In this document: in pieces, positions 11,805 through 22,255 of the stretch | Layout: the number at the start of each line of letters is the position of its first letter | Numbering within the stretch: position 1 is the stretch's first letter | NCBI RefSeq assembly: GCF_000485595.1 | Contig: NW_014577255.1 | Coordinates: 139,587-197,921, forward strand | Direction of reading: 5' to 3' | Source of the DNA: Priapulus caudatus | Taxonomy: Eukaryota; Priapulida; Priapulimorpha; Priapulimorphida; Priapulidae | Length of the DNA: 58,335 bases | Notes under the pieces: generated by a model | The model's database searches: none | What the model saw: the letters and a program-made list of their open reading frames with translations, nothing else | What the model was told of the DNA's origin: nothing | Translations under genes and position numbers: made by a program

Positions 11805-12299
11805 CTAAAATAATACCAAGAGAATTAAAACAAGTACATAACCCCCGACTCCGCGTTTAGGGGTACAGATCTAAAGGTCTACCTATAGTAGCACGACTAC
11901 ATCGTAGTATGTCACCTAAAGATCAGGTTACCTACATCATACTCCATTAGAAGCCCTAACCGAACTCTACCCATTATCCCTCATAATCAGCTTACACGGC
12001 TTTAACAGGGGCTCTCATATAGCACCTATGACAGTGACATATAGCTTCCAAACAGCATCCATTACGGATTGCCTCATTACATAACACCTTACAAAGGGTT
12101 TTGCTGATCCCACAGCATCAGTGCACCACTCAGGGCTTCACTACAGAAGCCCTTTCTCCATTTGGCATGTACCTTCAGAAAAAACGTTTGCAAAGCATCT
12201 CGCAGATGAGGCCATTCTATGCAGGCTGCTGCTGCTGCTGCTGCATCTCTGTTTTTGAGGATTTAATAGCGAGGATTTCTCGGGGCAACGTTCAATGTA

Positions 12300-12540
12300 G
12301 CACGCACACACGAACGCACGCACGCACGTACACACGAACACATACACACACGCGCACGCGCAGACAGGCAGACACATGTACGCACACGCACACACACACA
12401 CGCACACACACGCACGCGTACACACACGCCCGCGCACCCGCGCGAACACGCAGGGCGGCACAGTCGCACACGCAATGACACACGCACTCTCGCACACGGG
12501 CACGCGCCCGCACGCCCGCACGCACGCACGCACATATAGG
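12300..12540. repeat. CACG/CACA microsatellite
   Basis: Mixed ACGC, CACACG and CACGCG repeats about 240 bp long; overlapping frames are low-complexity. Confidence 0.9.
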
Positions 12541-12812
12541 CCATCTATTCTAGGTGCTGTACCGTCATTCATTTTTAATCGCACAGTGGGCTCAATAGCG
12601 ACACGCATTACGCGTTTGCCTCCTCGTGACGAAAGCTTACAGAGCGCTGCCGCCACATAAATGAAGCGAGCAGCCAGCCGTGGGTTGCCGACGGCGATGC
12701 CTCCCCCACCAATAAAGCGATCGACGGCCGTCCGCACGGCGCCGTTAGGTGTCCGCACGCCGTAGCGTGGTGCATGCAATCGATGCGCCGAGGGGCAATA
12801 ACGGGGCATGCC

Positions 12813-12813
<1 letters not shown>

Positions 12814-12870
<57 letters not shown>
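12814..12870. repeat. Pure (CAG)19 repeat
   Basis: Nineteen uninterrupted CAG triplets (57 bp). On the putative transcribed strand of the GalNAc-transferase gene this is (CTG)19 inside an intron. Confidence 0.95.
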
Positions 12871-12871
<1 letters not shown>

Positions 12872-13029
12872 GTCTATGCAACAGGGTGCAGAGTTTCAGC
12901 AACAAACTCCTGAGCTCATTTATACGCCCGCCGTGTTATAAAACACTATATCCTGTACGGGCGGGGTGGAGGGAATCTGCAGCCATAACAGTGGCATCCA
13001 CCGAGGAAGCCTTGCAACAGATTCCCTCA

Positions 13030-13380
13030 ATCAGCAGCAGCAGCAGTAGCCACAGCAGCAGCAGCAGCAGTAATAGCAGCAGCAGCAGCAGCAGCAGTAA
13101 TAGCAGCAGCAACAGCAGCAGCAGCAACAGCAGCAGCAGCAGTAGCCACAGCAGCAGCAGCAGCAGTAATAGCAGCAGCAGCAGCAGCAGCAGTAATAGC
13201 AGCAGCAACAGCAGCAGCAGCAGTAGCCACAGCAGCAGCAGCAGCAGCAGCAGTAATAGCAGCAGCAGCAGTAATAGCAGCAGCAGCAGCAGCAGCAGCA
13301 ATAGCAGCAGCAGCAGTAATAGCAGCAGCAACAGCAGCAGCAGCAGTACTAGCAGCAGCAACAGCAGCAGCAGCAGTAAT

Positions 13381-13429
<49 letters not shown>

Positions 13430-13445
13430 GCAGCAGTAAGAGCAG
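13030..13445. repeat. Interrupted CAG array with higher-order structure
   Basis: About 415 bp of CAG triplets broken at regular positions by AGTAGCCAC and AGTAATAGC. The order [AGTAGCCAC - CAGn - AGTAATAGC - CAGn - AGTAATAGC - CAGn - AAC] recurs about three times at the left, so a larger unit (about 110 bp) has itself been duplicated. Frames are Ser/Asn-rich or poly-Leu by composition. Confidence 0.9.
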
Positions 13446-15809
13446 CCGAGAGCTCTTTGGTTTTGGCAAACGGATAAACATAAGACAAGTAGGTGCAGCT
13501 TGCGGGTTGCTGTAATCTCTCGCGTCTAGCGGTGAGCGGAAGAGTAAACCTACTCTATACCGTGTATCCTACGCATCAGTGTTGGGAAGCAGACCACTTC
13601 CACCTAGTAACTATGAGTCTATGACCCAGCCCGTGCCCGTCTTAATTACCATGTCGTGGCAGTATATTCAGACATAACCTCCAAAATAGCTACAAGAACA
13701 TATAAACCCTAAAAATGCCTTCATGCATGCGCTCTTGATTACAGCTAATACGGATGACTCATCTGTTTTGTAGTTCTGAGAGAAGAGAATGACGCTCATC
13801 CTAGTGAGCGGTAAATCTATGTGAGTATATACGAGCTGCACACATAACCGCAATCGACTCATCCATTACAAATTACAGTTACGATTAATTTGCATATAAA
13901 TCCATCGCATTATTAGAATGAAAATAGTGGAACATATAGTGGAAAAATACAGGACAGCATTGAAGCATGCGCCATTACGCGTTAAATACATTACTAACAA
14001 TGCACGTCGCAGTGATTTATAAAAGCTGCACAGCTATAAGCCCTAATTGTTATTAAAATTTATGTAATGGTCTTTGCATGCTGACCACTTTCTTGATTAC
14101 CTGCATCTAAGAAACGAGCTTCTGAACGGGCGTTTTTACGCACTCTTTATTGCAAACGTCTATGGTAAACGCACCGTAAGGCCGTCTCTTTAGCTGAATA
14201 AATCAACTTTAACACGCGATATGATGTGTGGCTCTCGCTGAAAGTATTGAATAGAAACGGTCCCGTCTAGTCGCTATACATTTTAAAGCGTGCATACATC
14301 GTGTTTACAGAGAAGTAAGTGCAGACTAACGTTGCTGTGAATAAATTTTTCAAAGACCTGTGAAATATTGCGTCGGTATTGTTTTTTCTAATCGACCAAC
14401 CTAAAACTTAGAAGCTTCCACAATTCACGTTTTACAAACGCATAAAGTAAAATGCATAAAGTATTCATGTAATAAAATGTTTGAACTCAACCTAATTCAC
14501 GCTAACTGAACAGGTTAGTGCATTCAAATTTAATGAAGAATCTTGAATGCAAAAAGTGAATTTCCAAGTCATTGCCTGACATCAACCAGCTGCCAGGGAC
14601 CTGTTGAATGAGGTATTTCAAAATGGTTCAAACATTATAAAATATGTTATTATTATTATTTGATTAATTATTTTTGTTATTATTTTTTATTTGTTATTAT
14701 TCATTATATATATATATATATTCAATTTAATGAATCTGATATTAAAGTCTGTATATCAACCGAATTGATACCTGTACACATTTTAAGCAATGCAGAAATT
14801 GAACATTATGGGACCATTTCTTGCTTATAGGTATATCATGATAAAATTTCAGTAGGATTCGTTACAGTTAGTATTTTGTCACTCAATCCGAGACATTCTA
14901 ATTCGACCATACAAAATTCTCCTTTTGGTCCAAGACAAAACGACCAGAAAAGTTTGCGAATTTTTATCCTACACTAGCAACTTTCTTTCAGTTCAGGAAT
15001 TTAATTTGCGTTTTTAGTACTTACTCTTTCATTCTCAAAAATTAATTGGAATAAACATGTATATTAACTGAGGATGCTTGACTATCGTGTAAGATAATCG
15101 GTTTAAACACCAATGGTAGATAGCTACTAAGAATATCCTGTCAAAATTAGATTATTTCGTGAGATCAAATTACAATAATATATAAATTTGAAGCTGATGA
15201 ATTAATAATATATCCATATAGTCAGTAATGGTTTATGAATTTCACGATCACATTAGATTAATATATGCCATTTGCACATCTGTAGTTTGAAGTGAACTAG
15301 AGCATCCTGTACGCATTAGGTTTAATAAAACATTTAACGTTAACATTCTACTCCATAATGTACAACCATTAGTAATGGAAGTGGCCATCCGTCCATTATG
15401 ATATTCAGTGACAAGAAGCAGACGGTTTAGATCGGTATCTAGATGAGGTTACTGACAGCGTGTGCACTAAACCATGAGCGCTGCTACAAGCTGCAACAAG
15501 CTTTCAACATGCTTCACATGCGCGTGAAACAACTTTGCCTGTGAGCAGCCGCGTAAAGACATTTTTAAGCGACAAACTGTTCGCGTAACAACAACAAGTT
15601 GTCGCACCTCACACGCGAAGCATGCCCCGTAGCAACATCGTCGGTGGATAACTCCTGAACTGGTAATGAATTTCGTGCAAAGGTATTTAACAAATGACTT
15701 GACCAGAGGGACACCAGCATGCCGGAGGGGGGGGGGGGTCATTGCCCCGGAAAAAGCCCTGAGAAAACAACTAACACGCGGCGGAGGCTGCAAATTGCGT
15801 GGGACGTAC

Positions 15810-16061
15810 CTGGTAGGTCCGCAGCGGTGCTCTGTCCATCTCAGCGGCCATCTTCGACCTGTCGTCATGCCGACCATCTTCGTGCTGCTCAAAATCGTCG
15901 TCTAGGTGTCTTTTCGCGGCGCCCTCTCTTGGCAGTTTCCCGCCGCCACCGAGCGAGTTGTCGCCATCGTGGAACATGAACTTGAAGGTCAGCGGACCGG
16001 CAACGAGAATGACCACCGCAAACAGGAGGTACTTGACCACGGTCACCGAGTTTCGCTTCAT
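15810..16061 (-). CDS. Type II membrane protein N-terminus, probable GalNAc-transferase first exon
   Basis: The minus-strand ATG at 16061 opens 84 codons to a donor CAG/GTACGT with GT at 15809-15808. The protein begins MKRNSVTVVKYLLFAVVIL, i.e. a few basic residues and then one hydrophobic segment (about residues 8-28), the layout of a type II signal anchor of a Golgi glycosyltransferase. A Gly-rich then acidic/basic stem follows (LGGGGKLPREG, HLDDDFEQHEDG). It ends in phase 0, as the GalNAc-transferase stem exon at 11720-11804 requires. An in-frame upstream Met exists at 16151, but MKRN directly before the hydrophobic stretch is the better start. The family is assigned through the downstream exon, not from this exon alone. 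Confidence 0.7.
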
Positions 16062-16284
16062 GTCGTCGACTGTCCGAAAGCACGCGCGCGTGAAAGCGAG
16101 AACGTCAGCACGGAGGCGTTGCGCGGGGTAACGTGGGCCAGCAACGATCAACGCAGGTGGTCAGCTGGCGATACACATATTGGCTCGCGGGAATGGCACG
16201 GTGTCAGTGTCACAGTCACGCACACACTGTGTGATAAATGAGAAAAATCAGTGAAAAATTAGCCTCAGTCATGTTTAATACAGA

Positions 16285-16885
16285 GCATACACCTACACTA
16301 TCACACATACACTACTAAGCACACAACCACTAGCACACATACACTAACAGTCTAGCACATATACACTATCACACATACACTATCACACATGCACTATCAC
16401 ACATACACTAGCACACATGCACTAGCACCAGGGAAAAAAATATAATTTATTTTTCGGGGGCTACTTTTCAAGCTCGCGTGCATGAAAATAGCACTCTAAA
16501 ATTTCGTTTGCATAGAACTCTATGCAAATTTACGGGGGCTCTTTTTGGCATTTCCGGGGCTCTTTTTGGCATTTCGGGGGCTAAATCGCCCCGAGCCCCC
16601 GTATATTTTGTATACCGTGTATTTTGTTCACTGACTAGCACACATACACTATCACACATACACTATCACACATACACTAGCACACATACACTATCACATA
16701 TACACTATCACATATACACTAGCACACATACGCTAGCACACATACGCTACCACACATGCACTATCACACATACACTAGCACACATACGCTACCACACATG
16801 CACTATCACACATACACTAGCACACATATACTATCACACATACACTAGCACACATACACTAGCACACACACGCTAGCACATGCAC
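16285..16885. repeat. CACACATACACTATCA minisatellite interrupted by a MITE
   Basis: Tandem 14-16-bp units such as CACATACACTATCA and CACATACACTAGCA run from about 16285 to 16885, split at 16429-16633 by a hAT-like MITE that duplicated 8 bp of the array. Confidence 0.9.
16421..16641 (+). mobile_element. hAT-like MITE, copy 1, exact 8-bp target duplication
   Basis: The element at 16429-16633 (205 bp) starts CAGGGAAAAAAATATAATT and ends TTTGTTCACTG, giving CAGNG-type terminal inverted repeats. It is flanked by ACTAGCAC at 16421-16428 and 16634-16641, an exact 8-bp duplication as hAT transposases make. Internally, GGGGCTCTTTTTGGCATTTC occurs twice in tandem. The same element lies inverted in the INTS7 intron at 26209-26376. 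Confidence 0.92.
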
Positions 16886-17692
16886 ACGTGCACGCACCAC
16901 ACGCACGAATGCACGCATGCGCGCACACACAAAGAGAAGATGCATGCACACCATATAAGATATCACAGAGCTTTCTCAAGTAACCGATAGACATGTAGCT
17001 TTCATATAGCTACTAGTGAACTTATTCACTAGCTTCAGCTATTGCAACCTAAATGTTCATGAATGTTCACGATATAACAATGCTGGTTTCTTGGTGTACT
17101 GCATGTTCCACCACTTCAACAAGCAAACTATTGAATGTATACAAGAAATTACTATATAATATTAATAATAAGATTTAAATCATAGACACTTTCACCTTTT
17201 CAACAGTACACATTATTGCACTCATACAAGTGCAGAGGTATGCACATTCAGCAATCAGCCCAGACACATCTTTAGGCACTAAAAGAATAATTACCCGATA
17301 GAGCCATTGTAGGATTAATTAGTGAATATTTGAACTCGTAAATATGTAAAGTGTTAAAATGTAGTATTGTATCTTCTCCAAAGCAGTAATCAGCAAAGAT
17401 CCCCAAGTCACTTACATAGAGCTGTACGAATAGAGAGGGCTGGGGCTAAACAGCAGTACTTAATGGTTGGCTGGCACTGGCACAGTAGTGGACTTAGGTT
17501 ACTATGATGCAAGTTGGTTAGTCGTTGGCTGCATGACATTGGACCATTATTGGATGTATTCAAATACATAAAAATAAAGCCATCCCCAGCTGTTACACAC
17601 GAATCTACATATGCTTCATGATTCATCAACGTTAGACCAAATGATTGCTTTGAGCAGATATGAACACCTAATTGCAGACACTTTGTTCCAGG
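16886..17692. other. Gene-free stretch, nothing recognised
   Basis: AT-rich unique sequence. A 97-codon minus-strand frame (17408-17701) has no recognisable domain. Confidence 0.5.
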
Positions 17693-17964
17693 TAAGGCCA
17701 AAACAAACTATATGTGTGGTTACCGTTACATGCCGAAAAAAAGTAGGGTAGGTAAGTAGGGAAAACATTTTATTTTCTTAAAATATTTTATTTACGAACC
17801 ATGTCCGAAGGATGTGCGTTGTGGCCTTTTGAAGCAGGAACTGACCAATTCATTTTTTTTTTTTTACTTTAAAGAAAATTGACAATTAAAATGTTTAGGG
17901 TCGCTGGGAATAAATAGGGTCGGTCGGGAAACCATAACCACACCTATATTTTGTTTTGGCCTAA
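17693..17964. mobile_element. Harbinger-like MITE, TAA target duplication
   Basis: The element at 17696-17961 (266 bp) has terminal inverted repeats beginning GGCCAAAACAAA (left, then CTATATGTGTGGTT; right complement, then ATATAGGTGTGGTT). TAA flanks both sides (17693-17695 and 17962-17964). GGCC ends with TWA target sites are typical of PIF/Harbinger elements. No transposase is present. Confidence 0.85.
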
Positions 17965-18968
17965 CGACATTAATCAATTTAGCGTGTGAAAATCGCAAAG
18001 AAGTATGTAAACATTTTACATGTGATGACTGATACCTATTAATTAAATATTATATAATTTACCAGCTTGAAATAATATATCATTATGAATCGTTATATCC
18101 TAACAGTAAGTTCAACATCACTCCACCCTGCTGGAACCTGCTGGAACTAGACGGAGTGTACCACCTACCAATGCCAATGCAATGGCAATGTCCACCACAA
18201 GTTGAAAACTACAGTACAGGCAATGCACGTGTTGAACTTGTAGTAACCAACAAACTTTCATACAACTAAATCCCCTACTCGCGGCCCAATCCTAGTTTAT
18301 CACCCCGGATTAGGGTTAGCACATCTGCCAACTATAATATATACCGGGGTCCCATACTAGGATTAAGCACTACTCACCACCGGTATGCAAAAAACAGCGA
18401 AAAGTTGGCCGTCACTCCCGAGTCCTTGGGTTCACTCTTTTTCACCCATTGGCGAAACGGCTACAACGAAAGGAGTAAAACTACATAAGTTGTGCACGTG
18501 AGTATACTAAATGCACGATAGCCAAATGGTGAACTTGACACAATGAGATGACAAAATTGTTATAGAATTTTATTGTTAACTGTAAAGACTCACCAATCTC
18601 CTCACGACGCCGATGCTTTCGTGGCTGGCGTGTGTTTGTACTTCCGCACTGTTATCGTCACGTGATAGCCATCAGTCAAAACTTTTTTTCTGGTGGCAGC
18701 ACTTTCCAACGTGAAGACACGTGAGCATTCATTTCGAAAGGCATGAATTCGTAAACTTTACGAGTCGTAGAAATAACCAATATCACCTCTGTTCGATACA
18801 TGTTAGTGACGAACTAGCGTGCCGTAAGCGTGTAAGTAATCACCATGCGGTACTTTCATAATAATGTCTACTTAAACGCACGCATTGTATAGTTTTAGAA
18901 CTGTGAGTGTGGTGTTCGGACTGTTCCACTGACGTATTACCAACTCGGACAACTGACAACTAGGCCTA
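17965..18968. other. Gene-free stretch, nothing recognised
   Basis: Unique AT-rich DNA without a supported gene, RNA or transposon end. Confidence 0.5.
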
Positions 18969-20055
18969 CCGGCACAATCACAGGCACTTGGACCGTTTCA
19001 ATAATAAAATGATGGTTAATAAATACAACTTGTCAGTAGCCTACTACTACAGTACCAGCAATAGTCTTAATGTTTGATTTGACCTAATAACTTCACTTCA
19101 ACACCGTTAAATACACCGATGCAACACATAGCCCGCACGCCATTGTGCATGGCACAGATACAACAGTAGATAGGGAGAAGGCTAAGAAAGCGTGTTCACA
19201 GAAATGTCCAGAACGCTCACTTTTGTCCGCAGCACTAGAGGAGAAATACACGTCCAAACGCATGATATTGGCAAGCTGTGTGTAGCTAATGGTCACTTGG
19301 TCGAAAATAGACGTCTTGCAACTTCGCACGTACCACCACACTTGACCCAGAATTATATGAGAAATCACTGTTCGAATGTGACCGCAAATTTCCATGAAGC
19401 CGATTTGTAAACGGACCAACATGCCGCGAAAATCCCTAACTGCTCTATTATATCCGTTGACAAATCACGATAGTCGCCCGTGTGACGTCACTTTGTGCGA
19501 AATACTCATAGACCGCTCGTTTTGAGGTGCGGCAGGCGGAATGCCAACTCCTCCCAGAGTGCAATGCGGGGGCGCATTGCCTCATGTACCTGTCCCGTTA
19601 CAAATCGGCTCATGCGGAAATTTGCGGCAAATTCGAACAGGATTTTTCATATAATTCTGGGTAAAGTATGTGGTTACCAAGTTGCAAGACGTATATTCGA
19701 ACAAGCTCAGGCATTCAGCTACACACAGATGGCAATATCATGGCGTTTGCACGGTGTATTCTCCTCTAGATGCTGCGACAGAAAGTGGAGCGTCTGGAAC
19801 TTTCTGTGAACACGCTTTTCTTACCCTTCTCCTATCTACTGTGTTCTGGCTGCATGCACAATTGCGCGTGCGCGGCTATTCTGCTTGCCATCGGGTGTAG
19901 TTAACGGTGTGAAGTGAAGTTATTCAGGTCAAATCAAACATTAAGGGACTATTCGACCTGTAGTGGCCTACTGTAGTGTACGGCTACTGACAAGTTGTAT
20001 TTATTTAACATCTTTTTATTATTGAAACGCGTCCCAAGTGCCCCGGCGGGCACAA
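18969..20055. mobile_element. Large foldback element, ~450-bp inverted arms
   Basis: The left arm (about 18969-19435) and right arm (about 19592-20055) are diverged inverted copies around a loop of about 150 bp. Landmarks are CAGAATTATATGAGAAATC near 19348, matching inverted ATTTTTCATATAATTCTGG near 19642, and GTTTCAATAATAAAATG near 18997, matching inverted TTTTATTATTGAAACGCG near 20013. Open frames in both arms mirror each other and show no known domain. Exact ends and target duplication are not resolved. Confidence 0.75.
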
Positions 20056-20221
20056 TGGCTGTGGCTTATTAGTAATTAGGTTATGCATACGAGCTACTAC
20101 AGTAGACAGTAGATCATTGTAGGGACAGTCTAATGACAGTAATGTAACGCCTACGGACTAACGATGTCCTCTTAGGGTATCTAAATTATATTTACAAAAA
20201 TTGAACATAGCTAAGGCAAAC

Positions 20222-20335
20222 TGAAACTTGGGCAGAGCACTGCCACAGCCACAGCCACAGGCACTTGGAACGTCTCAATAAAAAAACAATGGTAAATAAA
20301 CACGAAATGTATTTGCTACGAAAGTCTTAATTAAA
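20222..20335 (+). repeat. Partial third copy of the foldback arm
   Basis: CAGGCACTTGGAACGTCTCA through GTCTTAAT parallels the outer end of the left foldback arm (CAGGCACTTGGACCGTTTCA near 18981). It directly abuts the next inverted-repeat element. Confidence 0.6.
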
Positions 20336-20340
20336 GGACA

Positions 20341-21342
20341 ATTGAAGTCAAATTTTATAACTTCTGTAACGTTTTTATACATCGAAAATTACATTCAATA
20401 ACGTACTTCCATTTTAATCCCCGGCGCCCAATTTGTAAGAAACACATGAATAGTAATCTCGGTCATGTGACGGTCACAGCCCTCGTTTGAAACACGCCAT
20501 TATATAGCGTAACAGTGCTAACACGGCTTAGTATATGTTATGCTAGCGTGAAAGTATTGTTGCAGCATACAACAAACAATGTAGCCTGTAAATTTACTTA
20601 TATCATTGTACAATACATATACCTGTGTGGTAATGCATTCACGGATATGATACATACTTGCGCTAGAGATGGTTTACATGTACAGATACATATGTAGATT
20701 CTGACCGAGCGTGATAAGTCCGGCTGCGATCAGTTACTCGCATGCCTCACCTGCGTCTAGCCGTCGAACTGTTCCTACAATAAACCCGGTCTTCTCAATT
20801 CTCAGGCAGCATAGGATACGATTCAGTGTACGTACTCATATAATTCACAAACACGACAAGAACCACCAGTATTTGTCTACAGATTCTATCTCGGCCCTAC
20901 CGAAGTTCCATTCCGCCATGTTGGTGAGCTGCTTTCTGATCTTGAAGAAGTTTTGCGCCGACTCTTCGCCTTGCTTTTTCAGACGATTCTCCTTCAATTT
21001 CTTCTTGTGTATATTCGCAGCGCCCTCAAAATCTATATCCAACTTGTAAATCATTATAAATATCATCTTCATCTGAGTAATCACTGAGAATCAATTGAAA
21101 TTTATCGCTTCTGTCTCCCGCTCTTCTACATCGTATACACCACACGCACTATGTTTACATAATGGCGTGTTTCAACGGGGCTGTAGACGTCACATGACCT
21201 AGACTAATATTCATGTCTGTTTGCTTACTGCGCGGATTTGCGAACTTGCGGCGCGGCGATTTGAAATGGAAGACGCTTATTAGAATGTTTCTACTATCCG
21301 TATACACAAACCGTATACAGAAGTTATAAATTTGACTTCAAT
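20341..21342. mobile_element. ~1.0-kb non-autonomous DNA transposon with ~180-bp inverted ends
   Basis: The left end ATTGAAGTCAAATTTTATAA and the right end TTATAAATTTGACTTCAAT are inverted copies. Similarity continues inward about 180 bp, e.g. AACACGCCATTATATAGCG (from about 20491) against inverted TACATAATGGCGTGTT near 21158. The centre holds one 79-codon minus frame (20845-21084) rich in Lys/Glu, without a recognised domain; it may be a transposase or host-gene remnant. The exact outer boundary is uncertain by a few bases. Confidence 0.75.
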
Positions 21343-21779
21343 GGGCTTCTAATGTTCTCTACCTCTATTCGCTTATTATTGCCGATAATCTACCTCTAAA
21401 TGCCCGGCTTCACCAAATTCGCTCAGTACGGCAAACACACAAGTACACGCCACGCACGCCCTGTGCCCACAAACAACATGAATAAGAGAGTTATTCCTAT
21501 CTTATTCCTTCATCTGACTTACCCAACTCTCTAAACCAGTAACAGCAGCTGTTCACCTTTGCTCTTGCTTTCGATGCGAAGCTCTACTTTGATTTGCAAT
21601 TATCCGAGCACGCATACAAGAAGGAGAGCCGATTACCAACCGGTTACAAATGCCATAAAAACCCATCGCCTGCCCCCAGTTTAGTCAAACCTTAATAAAC
21701 TTTTCCCGCTTGTATTCTGACGACCTTGCCAGTATATTGATTAGCTGTCTTACCTTCGTGTCATACTAAAACAGAAGCC

Positions 21780-22255
21780 GCACTGCCCTAGCGACTGCCC
21801 CTACCGCTGAGAGACACTGCAGCGGTGAAAAGATCGTATTTTCGCCAAAACCCGACTAGGACACATTACGTCAGAGCTGCGTCTCTCTCGCCCCGACAGT
21901 GATCTCCAGTGTGTTTGCTTGCGCCCGCCGCCCGGCTCGGCCGCTGGTGCCGTCAGCGCCCGATAGCTTGAGCCCGCTGCACTCCACCGTACCATACTAC
22001 CCAGAGGTTTCACCCATACACGAGGTCAGGCGGAGGTCGGCGCGTGAGCCGTCGGCACAGTGGCGCGGTCATCACTATGGCAATCATAAACAGACGTCAT
22101 TGCGGACAAGCGAGGCTTCCCGAAGTTATAAACCACCTTCGCGAGAGACTCAGTCGCCAGCTCTGACTAATGCTCTAGTCGGCGGGCGTTGCGGCGAAAA
22201 TACCAGATCTTTGCACCGCTCATTATCTCAGCGTAGGGGCATCGTAGGGACATGC
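21780..22255. repeat. Diverged inverted repeat of unknown type
   Basis: About 80 bp at 21785-21865 (GGTGAAAAGATCGTATTTTC) recurs inverted at about 22172-22250 (GCGAAAATACCAGATCTTTG), enclosing ~310 bp of GC-richer sequence. It could be an old MITE. Confidence 0.5.

Larger units (their letters stand above)
11805..15809 (-). other. Putative intron of the GalNAc-transferase gene
   Basis: About 4.0 kb between the two recognised exons. It contains microsatellites at 12300-12540, a (CAG)19 tract at 12814-12870 and a CAG-rich array at 13030-13445. The right part (13446-15809) is AT-rich unique sequence with a TA run near 14710 and no exon I can support. A further small exon cannot be excluded. Confidence 0.6.

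Noticed and set aside
12808-13515. Plus-strand 235-codon frame beginning with 19 Gln and then Ser/Asn-rich
   Set aside because: It lies wholly on CAG-type repeats, all other frames are equally open, and there is no conserved domain or splice context. It is a microsatellite artefact.
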